Shown here: positions 1 to 13,300 of the stretch, piece after piece | Layout of the letters: each line of letters begins with the position of its first letter | How positions within the stretch are numbered: position 1 is the stretch's first letter | Origin: Temnothorax longispinosus | Taxonomy: Eukaryota > Arthropoda > Insecta > Hymenoptera > Formicidae | Direction: 5' to 3' | Assembly: GCF_030848805.1 (NCBI RefSeq) | Contig: NC_092363.1 | Location: forward strand, 17,454,600 to 17,518,599 | Length of the DNA stretch: 64,000 nt | The notes under the pieces: model-generated | Databases searched by the model: none | Seen by the model: only the letters and a program-made list of their open reading frames with translations | What the model was told of the DNA's origin: nothing | Program-made: the position numbers and the translations under genes

Positions 1-2100
1 GGAGATTATTCCTCCGAAGCTCCTAAAACGTGATTATATTAATGCGATTAGTCTGTGAATTAATTCACAACGTGCCGAGTTTTCGAGCTCTGACTGATAG
101 AATATTTTCGCCGGCTTGTCCCGTTTGCGATGAAACTGATAAATATTTACACGAATAAACGCTAGGGAGAAGCGAAAGAGCGGTTAGCAATGAAAGGGGA
201 TTAGCATCACGAGTGTTGCGATGAAACGACGAGACGTGGTCGCTACGTGACTGTCGTTTCTGAAACGATTTTATTGTTTACTTAGGGCCACGTACTCGCT
301 CGATTCCGCCACGCGACAATTGGCCATTACGAAGAAGTGGACGGAACAAGGCCTCTTCCTCCTCGGACAATTTACCGGACCAATCAAATTTATTGCTGTC
401 GTCCGTTAGTCGTTAAGATCTTGATGACAGCGAAGTGTAGGTGCACCAAGATCAATGACAAGATCGCTGCTGGCAGTGCTGGCTTAACCAGCATCGAACA
501 TACAATACAGCGATTGTTCCCAGCAATGAATACGCCAGAGAAATTAAGCACGAGTTCAACTTTTCGCAACTCCTCGAACCTACATTTCAAGAGGATAGTG
601 ATGTTTGATATCGATATCTGTATCAGAAGAAAAAAATCGATACGATATCGGAGATTCGAATAAAGAATCATTCATGTCGAGACGCGATCGCGTTCGTATC
701 GGATAAATGTAATAATTTTCAAGCGTTTTACTCCAGATTTTTATACGCCGCTCCACGTCGTATCGCGAGCTCGGCTTTCTCCGACTGAAAAATTCATCAG
801 CGTGTTATTCACAGAGTGATGATTGACTAAAATATTCTTCCACGGCTCGTGCCAGCCTGTTTCTCGCGAAAGCGTGGATGTTCGAGCCTTCTCTAATCGA
901 TTGGAAGGGGCAAAAATTGGCCGCTCTCTGGCAGTCCAGATTGGAGCTCATTAGAAGCTAACGAGGGAATTACAGATCGACTGGGATGTTAATAGGGTAA
1001 TTATAATCCGGAACCAAATGTGAATTGTCAGATAATCTCGATCTGAGGCAGCAGATTCTTTGACTCTCCAATAACCAATCAATATTTCAAATTAAAAGAA
1101 CATCTATAAGCGCGTAATTCGAGAAAAAAAAATCGGATAAGGAAAGGACGGGAAAGAACTTCCGCGGCTTGGACGTTCTTCTTTCAACGGACGTCGCATT
1201 AATCATCCTGACAGTGTGTCTCTTTTTCCTATTTTCCTTTCCTTCTCATTCGTCTTCTCCCGTACTTCCGCGTAAGTCACACGGTTGTTATCACGATGCA
1301 TCGATCTCTTTATAGAAGACGTCAACTCCGAGTCCGCCTCTTAAAAGCGGAACGATTCGCGAGTAAGTCCTAACTCATTTTCCTACTTTGTTACGGACGG
1401 TTGTTTACCCCTTCAGAGCGTTGTCCTCGTTATCGGTCTCTGTCCTGATAGACGACAATCTACTTCCTGTAATGAGGAGTCACGGTTCTTTGACGCCACT
1501 TCCTTACGTTCAAGAAGATATACGCTATAACCGAGTTACCATTTTTGCGTTACAGGATATTAAGTTTTAAATATTTTCGTTTCGATTCTATTCTACAACT
1601 ATGCAACTATCTGTATGCGCGGTTTTTGCTTCTTTTTATTCGAAATATAATATAAATTTCTCTGCTTTTGTTAATGATATTTGGCTTTGTCAATTTTTAT
1701 TTGTCCTTTACACACTTTCGTTTTTTTTAATGAAATAACTTTATAACGTACTATTTTTTTGTATTCTGTATTCGGCCAGAGAGCTAGACAACAAACGTTA
1801 CCGTTTTTTAACGTTTAAATTCACAGTGATAAAAATTTGTTTTTTAACGTTTAAATTCACAGTGATAAAAATTTGTTTTTTAACGTTTAAATTCATAGTG
1901 ATAAAAATTTGTCTCATACATAGAAAGTTGCAGGAAGCTTTTAGAGATAATATCACACACTCTAGAGGCACTTCTATTTGTTAAGAACCCTTCTGTTTGT
2001 GAGAAAAGTCCGTGTAAATGTCATACGGAGGAGTCGTACAGACGCAATGTTGTAATCTAACGTCGCCATCGCGGGTAAAATCTTAAGCAACAATCGCCGT
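1..2100. other. AT-rich non-coding stretch
   Basis: No convincing exon. Open frames are short and have no paired splice sites. The only structured part is the 36-bp minisatellite at 1804-1911. Confidence 0.6.
1804..1911. repeat. 36-bp minisatellite, three copies
   Basis: Three consecutive copies of a 36-bp unit (TTTTTTAACGTTTAAATTCA then CAGTGATAAAAATTTG). The third copy differs by one base (CATAGTG for CACAGTG). High identity indicates recent slippage or unequal crossing-over. Confidence 0.95.
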
Positions 2101-3290
2101 CGTGGAGCCCCTGAGATTCTCGCGAACAGTATATCGGCAAACGTGTCGTTTATGGTTATGCAATGCTCTCACGCGGTTGCGAGGCTAGCCCTGCAAGGAC
2201 GTACATACATGCGTCCGTTCACCGTTTGCCGCTCGAATACCGTCACCGGCAAGCCGATCGGGATCAAAGCAAACGTCCCCCCGCTAGGGCACCCCTCGTC
2301 GTGCTTTCCGAGGAGAAAAGTTGCCACGCATATATGCATCGGCACGCAGGCTACCTGACTATCACAGAACGAATTCCATGCGGCTGGACCCATTCTTAAG
2401 CGTGACATCGCGAGAGTCACATTTCGTGATGAGGATGGCGTTGTCCCTCGGATGCCGTTTGCCCATTAGAGTCCTCGCGACTTTCGTCCAATCGTCCTGA
2501 CGATACGTCGCTTCCGCACAAATATTCATAATTTGAATATTATGTGTATAACATAGATGCACGATATGCCTTTTTAAACTTTTTTAAATTGCTACTAATC
2601 ACTAAATTCTTGATCACTATATGTATCCTCCGCTATCGATCCATCATTTGGAAATTCTTTCACTATTGATCTGCGATGTCGCTCGACATTTTTCCATCGT
2701 CATCACAGGCACGTTACTCCGGAGAGACAAAAAGCCGCCGAATTTTTTTTTCCAATCTGACACACGATCGAACTGTTAAACGTTCGACACGTGACGAAGT
2801 GTCGCGCACAGGACCGAGATCGATTTTTAGCGATTTACCGACGGACTGGTCTACAGCTTCGAAAGGCGTCATGTGCGCGCGCACTTTTTCCAGCCGTTGC
2901 TGCTTTACTCCGGAATCTGCCGGCATGGAGGGGCTGATTTCCACAGCGTGGGGAAGTCGTCCCACGGGCCCCGACGATGTGCGGCACTTATCCCTCGAAA
3001 CGGTTTCTCTCGACGGTTGCCTTTCTTTTTCGCACGATCCGCGACCTTCACTCACAAAAATCGTCACGACATGTCACGAACTCGCGCAGCGTCGCTCGCG
3101 CGAGCTGCGAACACCAGCGATGCGGCATTACTGAAGGGGTACACATGCCAGAGCGACCCCCCGATCCGTTCCACGGCGAGCAAACAGCTGCCGCGTCTGG
3201 GCCCCCCTCCAGTAACGAATGGCCACGTTGCGTAGCTCCGGAGAGAGATTGCCCAGTCTTTCGGCACTGACGACCGGCCTCGCACGAGTC
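2100..3290. other. GC/CpG-rich block with overlapping open frames on both strands
   Basis: Composition rises sharply relative to both flanks and CpG is frequent. Because stops are rare, several frames stay open at 2676-3134 (+), 2873-3235 (+), 2714-3067 (-) and 3064-3285 (-), and they mutually overlap. The minus frame at 2714-3067 has the most protein-like composition (for example PHAVEISPSMPADSGV), but no acceptor/donor pair gives a clear exon; a GTGAGT lies at 3048-3053 on the minus strand. It may be an exon, promoter or 5' leader; I cannot decide which. Confidence 0.35.
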
Positions 3291-3299
3291 AACTTGTCT

Positions 3300-6200
3300 G
3301 CCTTGTCTGATTAAGCCAGACAGACGGATAGTTTATAGCACGGAAACGGACAAAATGAATGGCTTCTCTCAATACGAAGAGCGAAACGTTTAATATTCTG
3401 AAAGTTGCTCATTTAATTCAATTATTAAGCTGTGTCTTAATTTAGTTATTAAACTCTTAAAATGATCGTTGGACAGCTATTACTGGGATAAAGCTGTTTA
3501 CATTAATTAACTAACGTTAATAACTTTATTTCAGTTTAATAACGTTAAGCTGCTAAACTACATAATTAGTTGCATTATAATTAGTTGCATTTAATTAACG
3601 TGCAAATTAGTAATTTTCAAGTCTCTCGCTTAATTCCAACTGTCGCCATTTGATTTAGAAGAAAATGAAAATAGATTGTGCGTCGCGGCATGTGAGAATA
3701 ACATGGATTTTGGCAAAGCCATGTGAGACCGCGTGAGGTAACTTTTCCGTTCTAATTTTATTCGTATTACCTCAATGCTTGTTCAGGTTGACGTCAACGT
3801 TTAATTAGAGCGATGAAATTATGTCTAATATGCACTGAATTTTGCCTCGTTAAATTTCTTTGATACGATTTATTAATACATGTATTATATGACATTTCGA
3901 CAAGCTTGTTACCAGACTTTAAAAACGCATACATATATAATGTTGCTTACATACGCAGCTAATAAATAAATTCGGTGGATATGCCAACATTTCCATTGAG
4001 ATTATGTAATAACTGTGTTTCGTTATACTAATTATCAATAATTATCGCAATTATCATTAAATAATACGTTCGCCTGCATTGGATAACGATCCGCCGTTAT
4101 TTGGCGCGTGCTAAATAAATTGTACATTTACGCCGAAAATTTCGAGATTGTTACGGCAAATCGAGCACGCTGAATGCTAATCACGCTCAAACACGGAATC
4201 ACACACATACGCGCACGAAAGCGTATCTCTTTTCCTGCCCGTTTGAATCTGTCTGCGTAATTAAACAGCCGGTTAGACAACGCCTCTGCGCCCGCCGTCA
4301 GTCGAGAATTTCTCGGCGCAATCTGAGATTAACCGATAGAATTATCAACGTGCCGTACCGAACGACAGAATTCCTTTGGCGTAATGTCAAAAATACGTCG
4401 CCCTTTTGTAATGACATGAAAATGTCATTTAGCGCGCGCGACCCCATTAAATTTCATTCCGTGAGCCCTCTCTTTACTTTTCCATTCTTTTTTTTTTTAC
4501 CATTAGGTCCAATGACGACGTGCTGCATTTATTAGCCATATACGGATAAGAGACCTGACCATTTGCATTTTCATGCGAAACTAGATCGGTCTGGCGCTCC
4601 ACGTCCGCCAGTCTCTTAGCGAGGATAGCTGTAGCGCGTGAAAAGGCGATTTGACGGAAATCGCTGCGATTACCTCGGCGAAAGGTTGCGCTGTTTATCG
4701 CGTGGCGTAAAAGGCACCGGAAATCCGACCTTCCGGAGCAGATCTCATTACGGTGCGTGTAGCTATTCAAGTGGCGGTTTAGACTGCGAGCGTGCTTGAG
4801 GGCTTCTTTGAATCTTTGTTCCGTCTTTAACTCACCGAAAAAAAGCCATCTTTGAGCTAAAATAGTTGACACACTTTCTCCATATATATCGCGAATAAGC
4901 AGCGTTGTTAGCGCCGAAATTTGCATTAATTTAACGCAAAGTTTGAACATAAATAATAACATTTATAGCTTCTCGCTTAATGAACCTTAGTGAAGCATCA
5001 TATTATGTTCCTAGAAGTAGATTTATGCTTAATTTACAGTATAAAGTTACAGGTTACTGTATACCTTCAGTTTGTTAATGATAAGGCGGACCGTTGAAAA
5101 AGCGAGAAACATCGAAAAGTTCATTAGAAACCGCGGGGCGAAACTTTCCCAGGAAGTTTGGCGATTGTTCTGCGAGAATTTAATTTCTACTCTGGGAGAA
5201 TGCGATAACAATGCTTCGTGTTTTGTTCGCATGGAACGAGTCGTAACGACGCGAGCCACGAAACACTTTTATTTCATATCTACCGTTTAGATGGGAGATG
5301 CATTCACGGAACTCTGATATCGCGGATCTCGCGGATCCTCATTATGTTTCATAAAGAATGAGCGGATTTCTGTTCAGGCAGTCTCAAGATGTCTCGCAAT
5401 ATGCTCATCGGTCCGCAATATGCCCAATACGAATCCTCCGTGATTAAATAATGTTTGTTTCGTAGTGACGCAGTAATGCACGGATACAGATAAGCAGTTT
5501 GCTGGAAATGTGGTAAACCGCGGGCTTCGAGAGATCTAATTCCTCTCGCCGCGTTATAGTTGTATCAGACATTATAACGTCCTTTTATGACGAGATCACC
5601 TTGATCTCGTCGTGTAGTTCGGTTTCGGTTTCTCAGCGCCTACGCGTGCTTTTATTACCGATAAAGAGTTTCGCCGCGCGAGAAATAAAAATTCGAGTAA
5701 AATTCGCAAGCGAGGGTGTATTAACGAAAAATTCATCGATCCGTTAAACATAACGGCGTGGTCGACAGCGCTGTTACGGACGTAGCCCGCATCGGTTAAA
5801 CGCGCCGTTACGGTCCGGCAACTCGTTCGTTTTGTATATAGGAGAACTTTTGAGTGGCCAATTGAAAGTTCGGGCGGAAAAAGTTTAGACAGTGGATCAT
5901 GGCCTTCCCGAAAAAAATTTCAAAACTTCATTATTCGTTAAATATAGATATCACTGAAATATTTTTTTTAATATTCTCTTTGCAGAGCAAAGAAGAAAAA
6001 GGCCGTTCGTTGCGAAAAATTCATAAATTAGTTTAAACCTGTCGTGAAGTTTTTTGAAAAGCGCTACGATAAAATGAGCTTAGCTATGGGCGAGTACTTT
6101 AGCCTCGAGGATTTTGTCCTCATTTGTTAATTATGCGGCCGTCACTGCGTCACAAAAGGAAATAAGCGAGAACGAGGAAGCTGTAGCTTATCGTTTGTCC

Positions 6201-6720
6201 ACTTATTGCATTCGGATTGTGTAAGATTGACCATTTCTTACGATTAATCAATTTTTCTCTTGCCAAGATATATATTTTCTCGAAATATCTATAATGTGAT
6301 TAGTTAAAATGAATTGAGCGCACCGTTTTCGTTAAAGCTAAATGTTTGGAAATCTTATTAACATAAATACAAATTACGTAAATAAATTTGAAATTTGCGC
6401 TTTATTAAAACGTATAATAAATATAAATGTATAGATATATTTTGGGCAAATATTTGACATTTTGTTGCTTCACGCACGATTATGTATGCATCTGCATTCG
6501 ATCGATTATTGTGTGCTGTGTGATTATATTAAAAAGGGAATGTAAACGATTAAATATTGATTTTATATTTTACAACATTGTGCAATAATTTTCCATAATT
6601 TCCTGCTAATGATGTGTTTTCAAAAATTATTTAGTTGGAGTGTTCACTCAATTAAAGATTTACACATAGCATGTGTGAAAATCGAGGAGGCATGAAAGAA
6701 TGAAGAAATTTATCATTAAG
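3300..6720. other. AT-rich non-coding stretch
   Basis: No exon supported. It includes a two-copy 15-bp tandem repeat (ATAATTAGTTGCATT) at 3562-3591 and a perfect 10-bp hairpin (GACGAGATCA, loop CCT) at 5589-5611. The 4474-4962 minus frame has no splice context and is treated as chance. Confidence 0.55.
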
Positions 6721-7357
6721 CCTATCACACAATACAAAGGTACCAGACAATAGGAACAGGGAATAAGCCACGCAACAGAAATAACCACCGTGATTTAAAT
6801 TTTGAAGTATAGATTTCAATGGAAAGTCCGTACGAATAAACTGGGCTAACTAAAAACCAGCGTGGTAAATGATGCGCGAAAGTTTTTTATTTATATTTTT
6901 ATTTTACATATTTTTCAACATTTGACTGCGTGCCGACTAGATTTGTCAGACTTGAAACACAACTCCGATTGGAGTAGTAAAATCTCCCCCCCCCCCCTAC
7001 ACCTCAGGTCTGACAAATCTAGTCGGCACGCAGTCAAAGGGGTAGGAAAATAGGTATGTCAAATAAAAATTTAAATAAAAATCTTTCGCGCATCATTTAC
7101 CGCGCTGGTTCTTAGTTAGCCCGGTTTATTCGTACAGAAATAACCATATTTCAACTTACCAAAAACTGTGTATCAACGCAATGGAATATGAAATAGGCAA
7201 TAGGAACAGAATTTCCTACACGTTGTATTTCTATTCTCTATTGCCTGTACCTGACCAATCACAGTTTTTCAGTTTTATTATAAGTTGAAATGGGGTTATT
7301 TCTGTTGCCTGCCTTATTCCCTGTTCCTATTGCCTGTACCTTTTGTATTGTGATAGG
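6721..7357. mobile_element. 637-bp fold-back (multi-hairpin) non-autonomous element
   Basis: The ends are inverted repeats: CCTATCACACAATACAAAGG at the left matches, with one indel, the complement of the right end. The match continues through AATAGGAACAGGGAATAAG and on to about 6787. A second, inner stem pairs 6831-6890 with about 7082-7137 (CGTACGAATAAAC...GATGCGCGAAAG). A third pairs TTTGACTGCGTGCCGACTAG at 6921 with its complement around 7017-7037, around a loop containing a run of 12 C. A further hairpin (AACCATATTTCAACTTA / TAAGTTGAAATGGGGTT) sits in the right half. No ORF for a transposase. Target-site duplication not clear. Likely several nested MITEs. Confidence 0.8.
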
Positions 7358-10300
7358 GTTTAGAAAGATAAACAGGATACCTAGGTGAGAGAGGCGCGCG
7401 TGCGCGTGTGTATGTGTATAGATAAAAAAAAAAGTAGGCGTAGATTTAAGTTTAGATCAAAATTTATTATGTATTTTTGTGAATTATATAATTGTCTATT
7501 TTTGTGTGTTTTTTTGTATTATGATAAGCAAAAGTTCGTTTTAACTTCATAGGAGATCAATAAGTTATCTATTTATAACACGTATATCCTAATTATAGTG
7601 TGATTAACATCCATGATTTGTAGAAACACCATTGTCAGCTCGGAGAAACGCTTCCTGCGTACTTGCGTCTCTATGGCGTCTCGAGAATCGTTCATCAAAG
7701 CGTATAATCGATCGGGGTGGAACGTATTGTCTGTCGTCAATGAGACGTAACTATATAGGTACACGTTGCACGTCTGTGCGATATTAGACGGAAAATATGA
7801 CGGCGCGGTACACCACGTGAACGCAGCGTATGCGGTGATGCGGAACGGATGCGCTACCCCGCGGAATCCATTTCCAACTGACATTGAGATATATACGGCA
7901 CTGTCAGGAAATTGGAAGTGCGCAAGGACGCGCACGTTTTGTTGGAGGGTGCATTAAAAAGTCATCATACATATGCGCGTCCGACGAGGTGAGAAGCAGC
8001 GAGAGGAATGCGCGAATTCGAGGGGGCTGACTTTATCCACTGACAATTCGCACGGAGATGGAATGTCGCGTGGAATCGCGCGTGATTTTCAACAAATAGT
8101 TGAAGCGATAGATATTAAATGCGTAATACACGCCGTGTCTCTGCCGTAGCAAGATAAAGTAATTCGATTAGCGCTGCAGTGAAATCCGTTTAAAGCGACG
8201 GCTGCACCAATTTCCTGAATTTGCATTGGCGATTATTTGGAGAATTGATGGAGCATGTTAATTACTTGACGTAACTGAAAACTACCGCAATAGGAGAGGC
8301 GTTACAACGAACAGATTTCGAACGAATAATCGATATATTTCGTTTTATTCATTTGGAACATATTGCACTCACTTGAATATTTATAAATTGTATCGAAAAG
8401 AAATCAACGAAACTCCGTTCTATTTACTATTCGCGAAATGCTCTGTAAAGCCAATTGGTCATTGATTGAGTGCGTCTGAAGAATCGAATAATATTTAAAT
8501 AAATTAAAATAACTTTACGCGCATTGGGAAAGCCATGAATGACCTGAGACCGAGTAATTACAGAATTAATTAATTTCGCACACAGATACTGACATTCTTT
8601 GTCACTTTAATGGACTTTGAAACCCGAGACACTCCACATTCGCAAGTTTCAGATTCTCCGGGGAGTTTTCAGGCCAGATATGTAAATTTCAGCAATCGTT
8701 CCCCACGGCTCTGGGAAGCAGGTCGTTATTTTTACGCGTATGAAGAATGATTGTGCTATTTCTCCCCGAGACATATCGATAACTTCAGAAAATAAAATGA
8801 AGTAAAAAGCTCTATATATCAATCGGCTCGCGTTACACATTTCCAAGCGTTTAAAGAAAATACCGATGTATACCTACCCTACTGAAATTATGTAACACAC
8901 TGAATTCTATTCGCCAAACAGTCACAGAAATTCTAGCGTAGAAAAGTATACTTTCACATTCGTTTGGTAAAGAGAAACGATTTTGACGTGCGTTGTGAGT
9001 TTGAGAACGGTTTGCAGAGCAAACTTCTTCGAAAACAGCGCGTGCGACAGCTGTACCCATTTACGACTGTTTTCGACCCAGTTGCAAAATTTTTAACAAG
9101 AAGCACAGTTCTCGTTCTGGAGAACTGGCGCATCGTTCAATGCAGAAGATAATCCGCGTGCAATTAACAGTGGGGGTGCAATTAACATCGTAACTGCGAT
9201 ACTACGAGGTTCATAATCATAAACTGCATTCTCAGCGAGAATATTACGCGCACACGCGCAGGCGAGTACGTATACTGCGTTCTGTGAGAAAAAAGTTCTC
9301 ACTTTACTGCCAACAGCATGTAATATCGCAGTTATATCCATAATCTGCAGCTATATCATTAGTATCATTACTTAACATATATAATAATGAGTAGCAAAAT
9401 CCGCGCGCAAATGCGAATTATGAGAAAATTCAATTATATTAATCGTTAAAATTCCAATCGTTACGGGAATATAAAAAAAACCATATGCGATTATTTAACG
9501 CCACGTACCAGCAGAAAAGGATATCTAATAATTTTTAGTGGAACGTGGGAGTCAGTTCTGTATATTGTGTATTTAAATTACTCGCGTTTTTTTGCGTCGT
9601 ATCGTGCAGAAATTTCGATATTTTATTTGCGCTCGTGGCGCTTTACGATACAGTATTTCGATACAGACGGTAATAATTACACGTGTACTGCTAGTTGCTT
9701 TTAAATCATTTTTAAAACGAGATGTAAGTTATAAGAAATATAAAGACCGCCGTCGTAAAAAAAAGCTATCGTGTTAATTATTCGAAATAGTACTTTGCGT
9801 CTGTTTGATATAGCGGTTTTACAAGTTTAATCAGTTCTGTTATAATATATACTTTCCAATTTTCTAAAAAATCATGTTTCCAGAAGTTTTTACAGAGAAA
9901 TGTGTTTCATAAAAGTTTCTACTCTGTGACATTCGGTCTCAGATCAACTGATATGGAAAATGTATTATACATACATCAAACATTTGAAAAATATTTGAAA
10001 AGTACTTTTCAAATATTCGTGAATATAATCCACATCACATGTTTGCATAACATTTCACCGACAATTCTGGTTATATGCTGTGCTTAATACTAACAAGCTA
10101 TGCTAATACTAAGAATGATAATAAAAGAATAAACTTTTTCGAAGCTAATAATTAGATTTAAAAGTTCAATTTTATCAGAACACAGTATAGACTATTGAGG
10201 CCTTTTTTAGACGAAATATAATTCGCGTCCAATTTCAGAATAAAATTCCATGTACAATTTTATGTAGCATACATTTTGATACATGTGTGTATTTAAATAT

Positions 10301-13300
10301 TTTATTCTGATTCGCCCAGATACTTTCCGTATTACTGGACACACATAAAGTTATAAATATATTTCTATTCTGAATTTTGGTACGAATTATAGATAGTTTA
10401 AAAGTGTCTTTAGTGTATAATCTTATAATCTTTATTTCATTCTAATCAAATTGCATTACTCTTATACGAATGGAATCAGTTTCGTACTCGATCGAAATAA
10501 TGAAAGCGTTCCTAATCTGGAAAATCAGTTTGTGTGTCACCGATATATTTTTTCAACCAAAATATTATCTGGAAAAATTTATACGACAAATTGGAACAAT
10601 CCCTTTAACGAAAAAAGATCTCGGGAGTAGAATGCGTTCTATGAAAGTGGACGATGCTCGCTCCCGGGGGATATACAGGAATCGCTAGGAAGGTAAGGAG
10701 CGGCGGAGGAAGATTTCTCGAGAGAAGAAGATGAGAGGATAATGCATTTTCTCTCTCGCGAAGTTCATCGCCAATGCTTCTTACGCCGCCATCGTTATGT
10801 CTGCATTATACAGTCGTTGCCGCTGACTGCATCAATGGTTTTTCACTGTAAAATACGCTGGCGCTTCTCTCTCATTTGGAATTCCATGGAAAACGACCGT
10901 GCCGTGAATCTCATCTTCAAACTTCTGTCGAATTCACTCGCACAATGACGAATGCAATCTTTATATATTTGCAGATAAATTACGTGATAGATCATCTTTC
11001 GCAGAGTTTTAAAATTAGTCTGATGTCTGATGCATTTTTGCATCTTAATCAGTTTAGCGATGCAGCAACAATTCACAAATTTTGTCATTTTAACATAATG
11101 CCGGGCGCTGGTTTAATATCGCGATTTAATATCGAATTAATGGACGGCATCAAATGTGTCGAGATTACTCGAAAATGATAAATCTGCTCGCGAAATGGCC
11201 CGCGAATATTCATTACGCGCGATTGTTAACAAGCGGGCATGACAATTTTATTATTATTATTATTATCAGGTGTGAATCGTATCGATCTGCTGAATTTCAA
11301 AGTTTTGCCTTCCACGCGCGTGCATTTGGTTATTGCCGTTCACATGAACATTAATAAACGTTATGTAGAAGTGTATAAAGTATTCATTAATATATAAATT
11401 ACAACGTGTTTACTTCGCGTTTTGCTGGAGTGTTTATATGCATTGAATTAAACCATGACCTGTCGAAATATTATCGTTTACGTTATCAATATTTTCAAGA
11501 AATAAAAATTGTTGCTTGAATTAAATTAACTTGTGCATGCGCGACAGCTGAATTCTTACAAAGTTTTAATTACACAAAGAATGCCAATAAAATTACGCGT
11601 TTATCAATACATTCCATAGATAAATTATTACATCAAAGTTTATCAGAAAGAGTATAATATAACATTTTGTACAGAGAGTAATATTGTAATAAGAATTATT
11701 GCAATAAGAATTATAATAAAATTTTCATTATCCTGAAATATACTGACATTATGATGAACGTTTACAATACGTTTACAATATTTTTATTCAAAAATATGTA
11801 AGTTTTTTATTTTACAAAAGAATTATCATAATTTTTAAAATGTTTCAATATATAATTTAAAACAAACAATTAAATTCCACGCTAACAAGAATGACATTTT
11901 ACGAAATGCAGCTGCTTTTATATGTAAGATAAGTTGCGCAATTTATTATATTTCTGGGAAAAATTGCAATATCAATGTAGTAATTTTCTCGACGAGACAA
12001 AAAATTAATTAATTATACCACTGTTACATATATTATAAGGTTTCATATATAACTTTAATTAAATTCAAAATACCTATATAACTTTTTACAACGTACGTGC
12101 GTTATGTATGTGTGAGTTTTGCTACGTTTACTAATGCAACGGTGAAAGTGTAATTAACTGTCAATTTCCATAGTAATAAACCTTGTTATAATGCTGCTGC
12201 ACTCTAGCGTTTACGACAAAATATTGTAAAAGGGTATCTGTCTTTATATGCAATTTATAAGACAATAATATTCCCCGTGCATAGTCATCAAATTTGCTAT
12301 TGTTCTAACCCGGTATACGATGCATTTATCACGTAGAGATTGCCGCAGTTTCGCGTGTCGCTCAGAGCTGCATCGCGTGTATATCGACTGTTGTTCTGTC
12401 CTGTGTAAAAGGTCTGATATGTGTCGCGCGCACGTGTCGGGGCATAGACATTAGATCCTATACTGAATCCAACGCTGCCGGCTTGATCTGTCAGCTACAA
12501 CGAGTGACGCATCGCAAAATTGAGAAAATAAATGTGGAGGCGTGACCGTTGATCGCGATTATCGAGTTTTAAATTATTGCCGGGAATTTTATCGGGACAA
12601 TCCTGATCGGTCGCATTTTCGTCACCAAGACAGCTGAAAATTTTACCTAAACGCGTTAAATTTGTTGTAATTTATCGGACGGCGCAGCGTGTGTTGTTTA
12701 TAAAACGCCGGCTATTGAAACTCTGTAATCTGTAAGATACTTCGGACTCGTGTAAAAATCAATCATATAGAGATGCGCGGAACGGCACGTGGTTTAACGC
12801 ATCACTTGATACTCGCGCTTTATAATTTAATAACGCTTTGCGTTATCAGTTGTACGTTGCAATTTGTCACCGTACTTCGTGATCCATTTTTGCGACCGCT
12901 GACATTTCACGAACGCACGTTTCGCTTTATCCGGTGATAATTTTCAAACGTTAAGCCGAGGTGGATTTATCATCAGTTTTAAAATCTGGCATAATGATAT
13001 AGCAAACAAAAGCAAATCTGCTTGATGTGTTCACATGGGTTTCGCGTATTAAAGCGCGTCATTTATGCAATGCAAAAAAGATGCCTGGCAAATATATATA
13101 TCATGTTAATTTATATGCGTCGCTTGTTATTACATTTTAAAAGATATTAATATTAATGCAGCGTTACTTAAAAGAAAATGTCAACGTATATTCCCTGTTG
13201 TAAAATACAGTTGTTAATTAATTTCCGTTAGTGCGTTATTAATGAGCGCGTCGAGTCCTTTTCACGAATGCCTTTCGACAGGATGCGCTTTGAAAATTTT

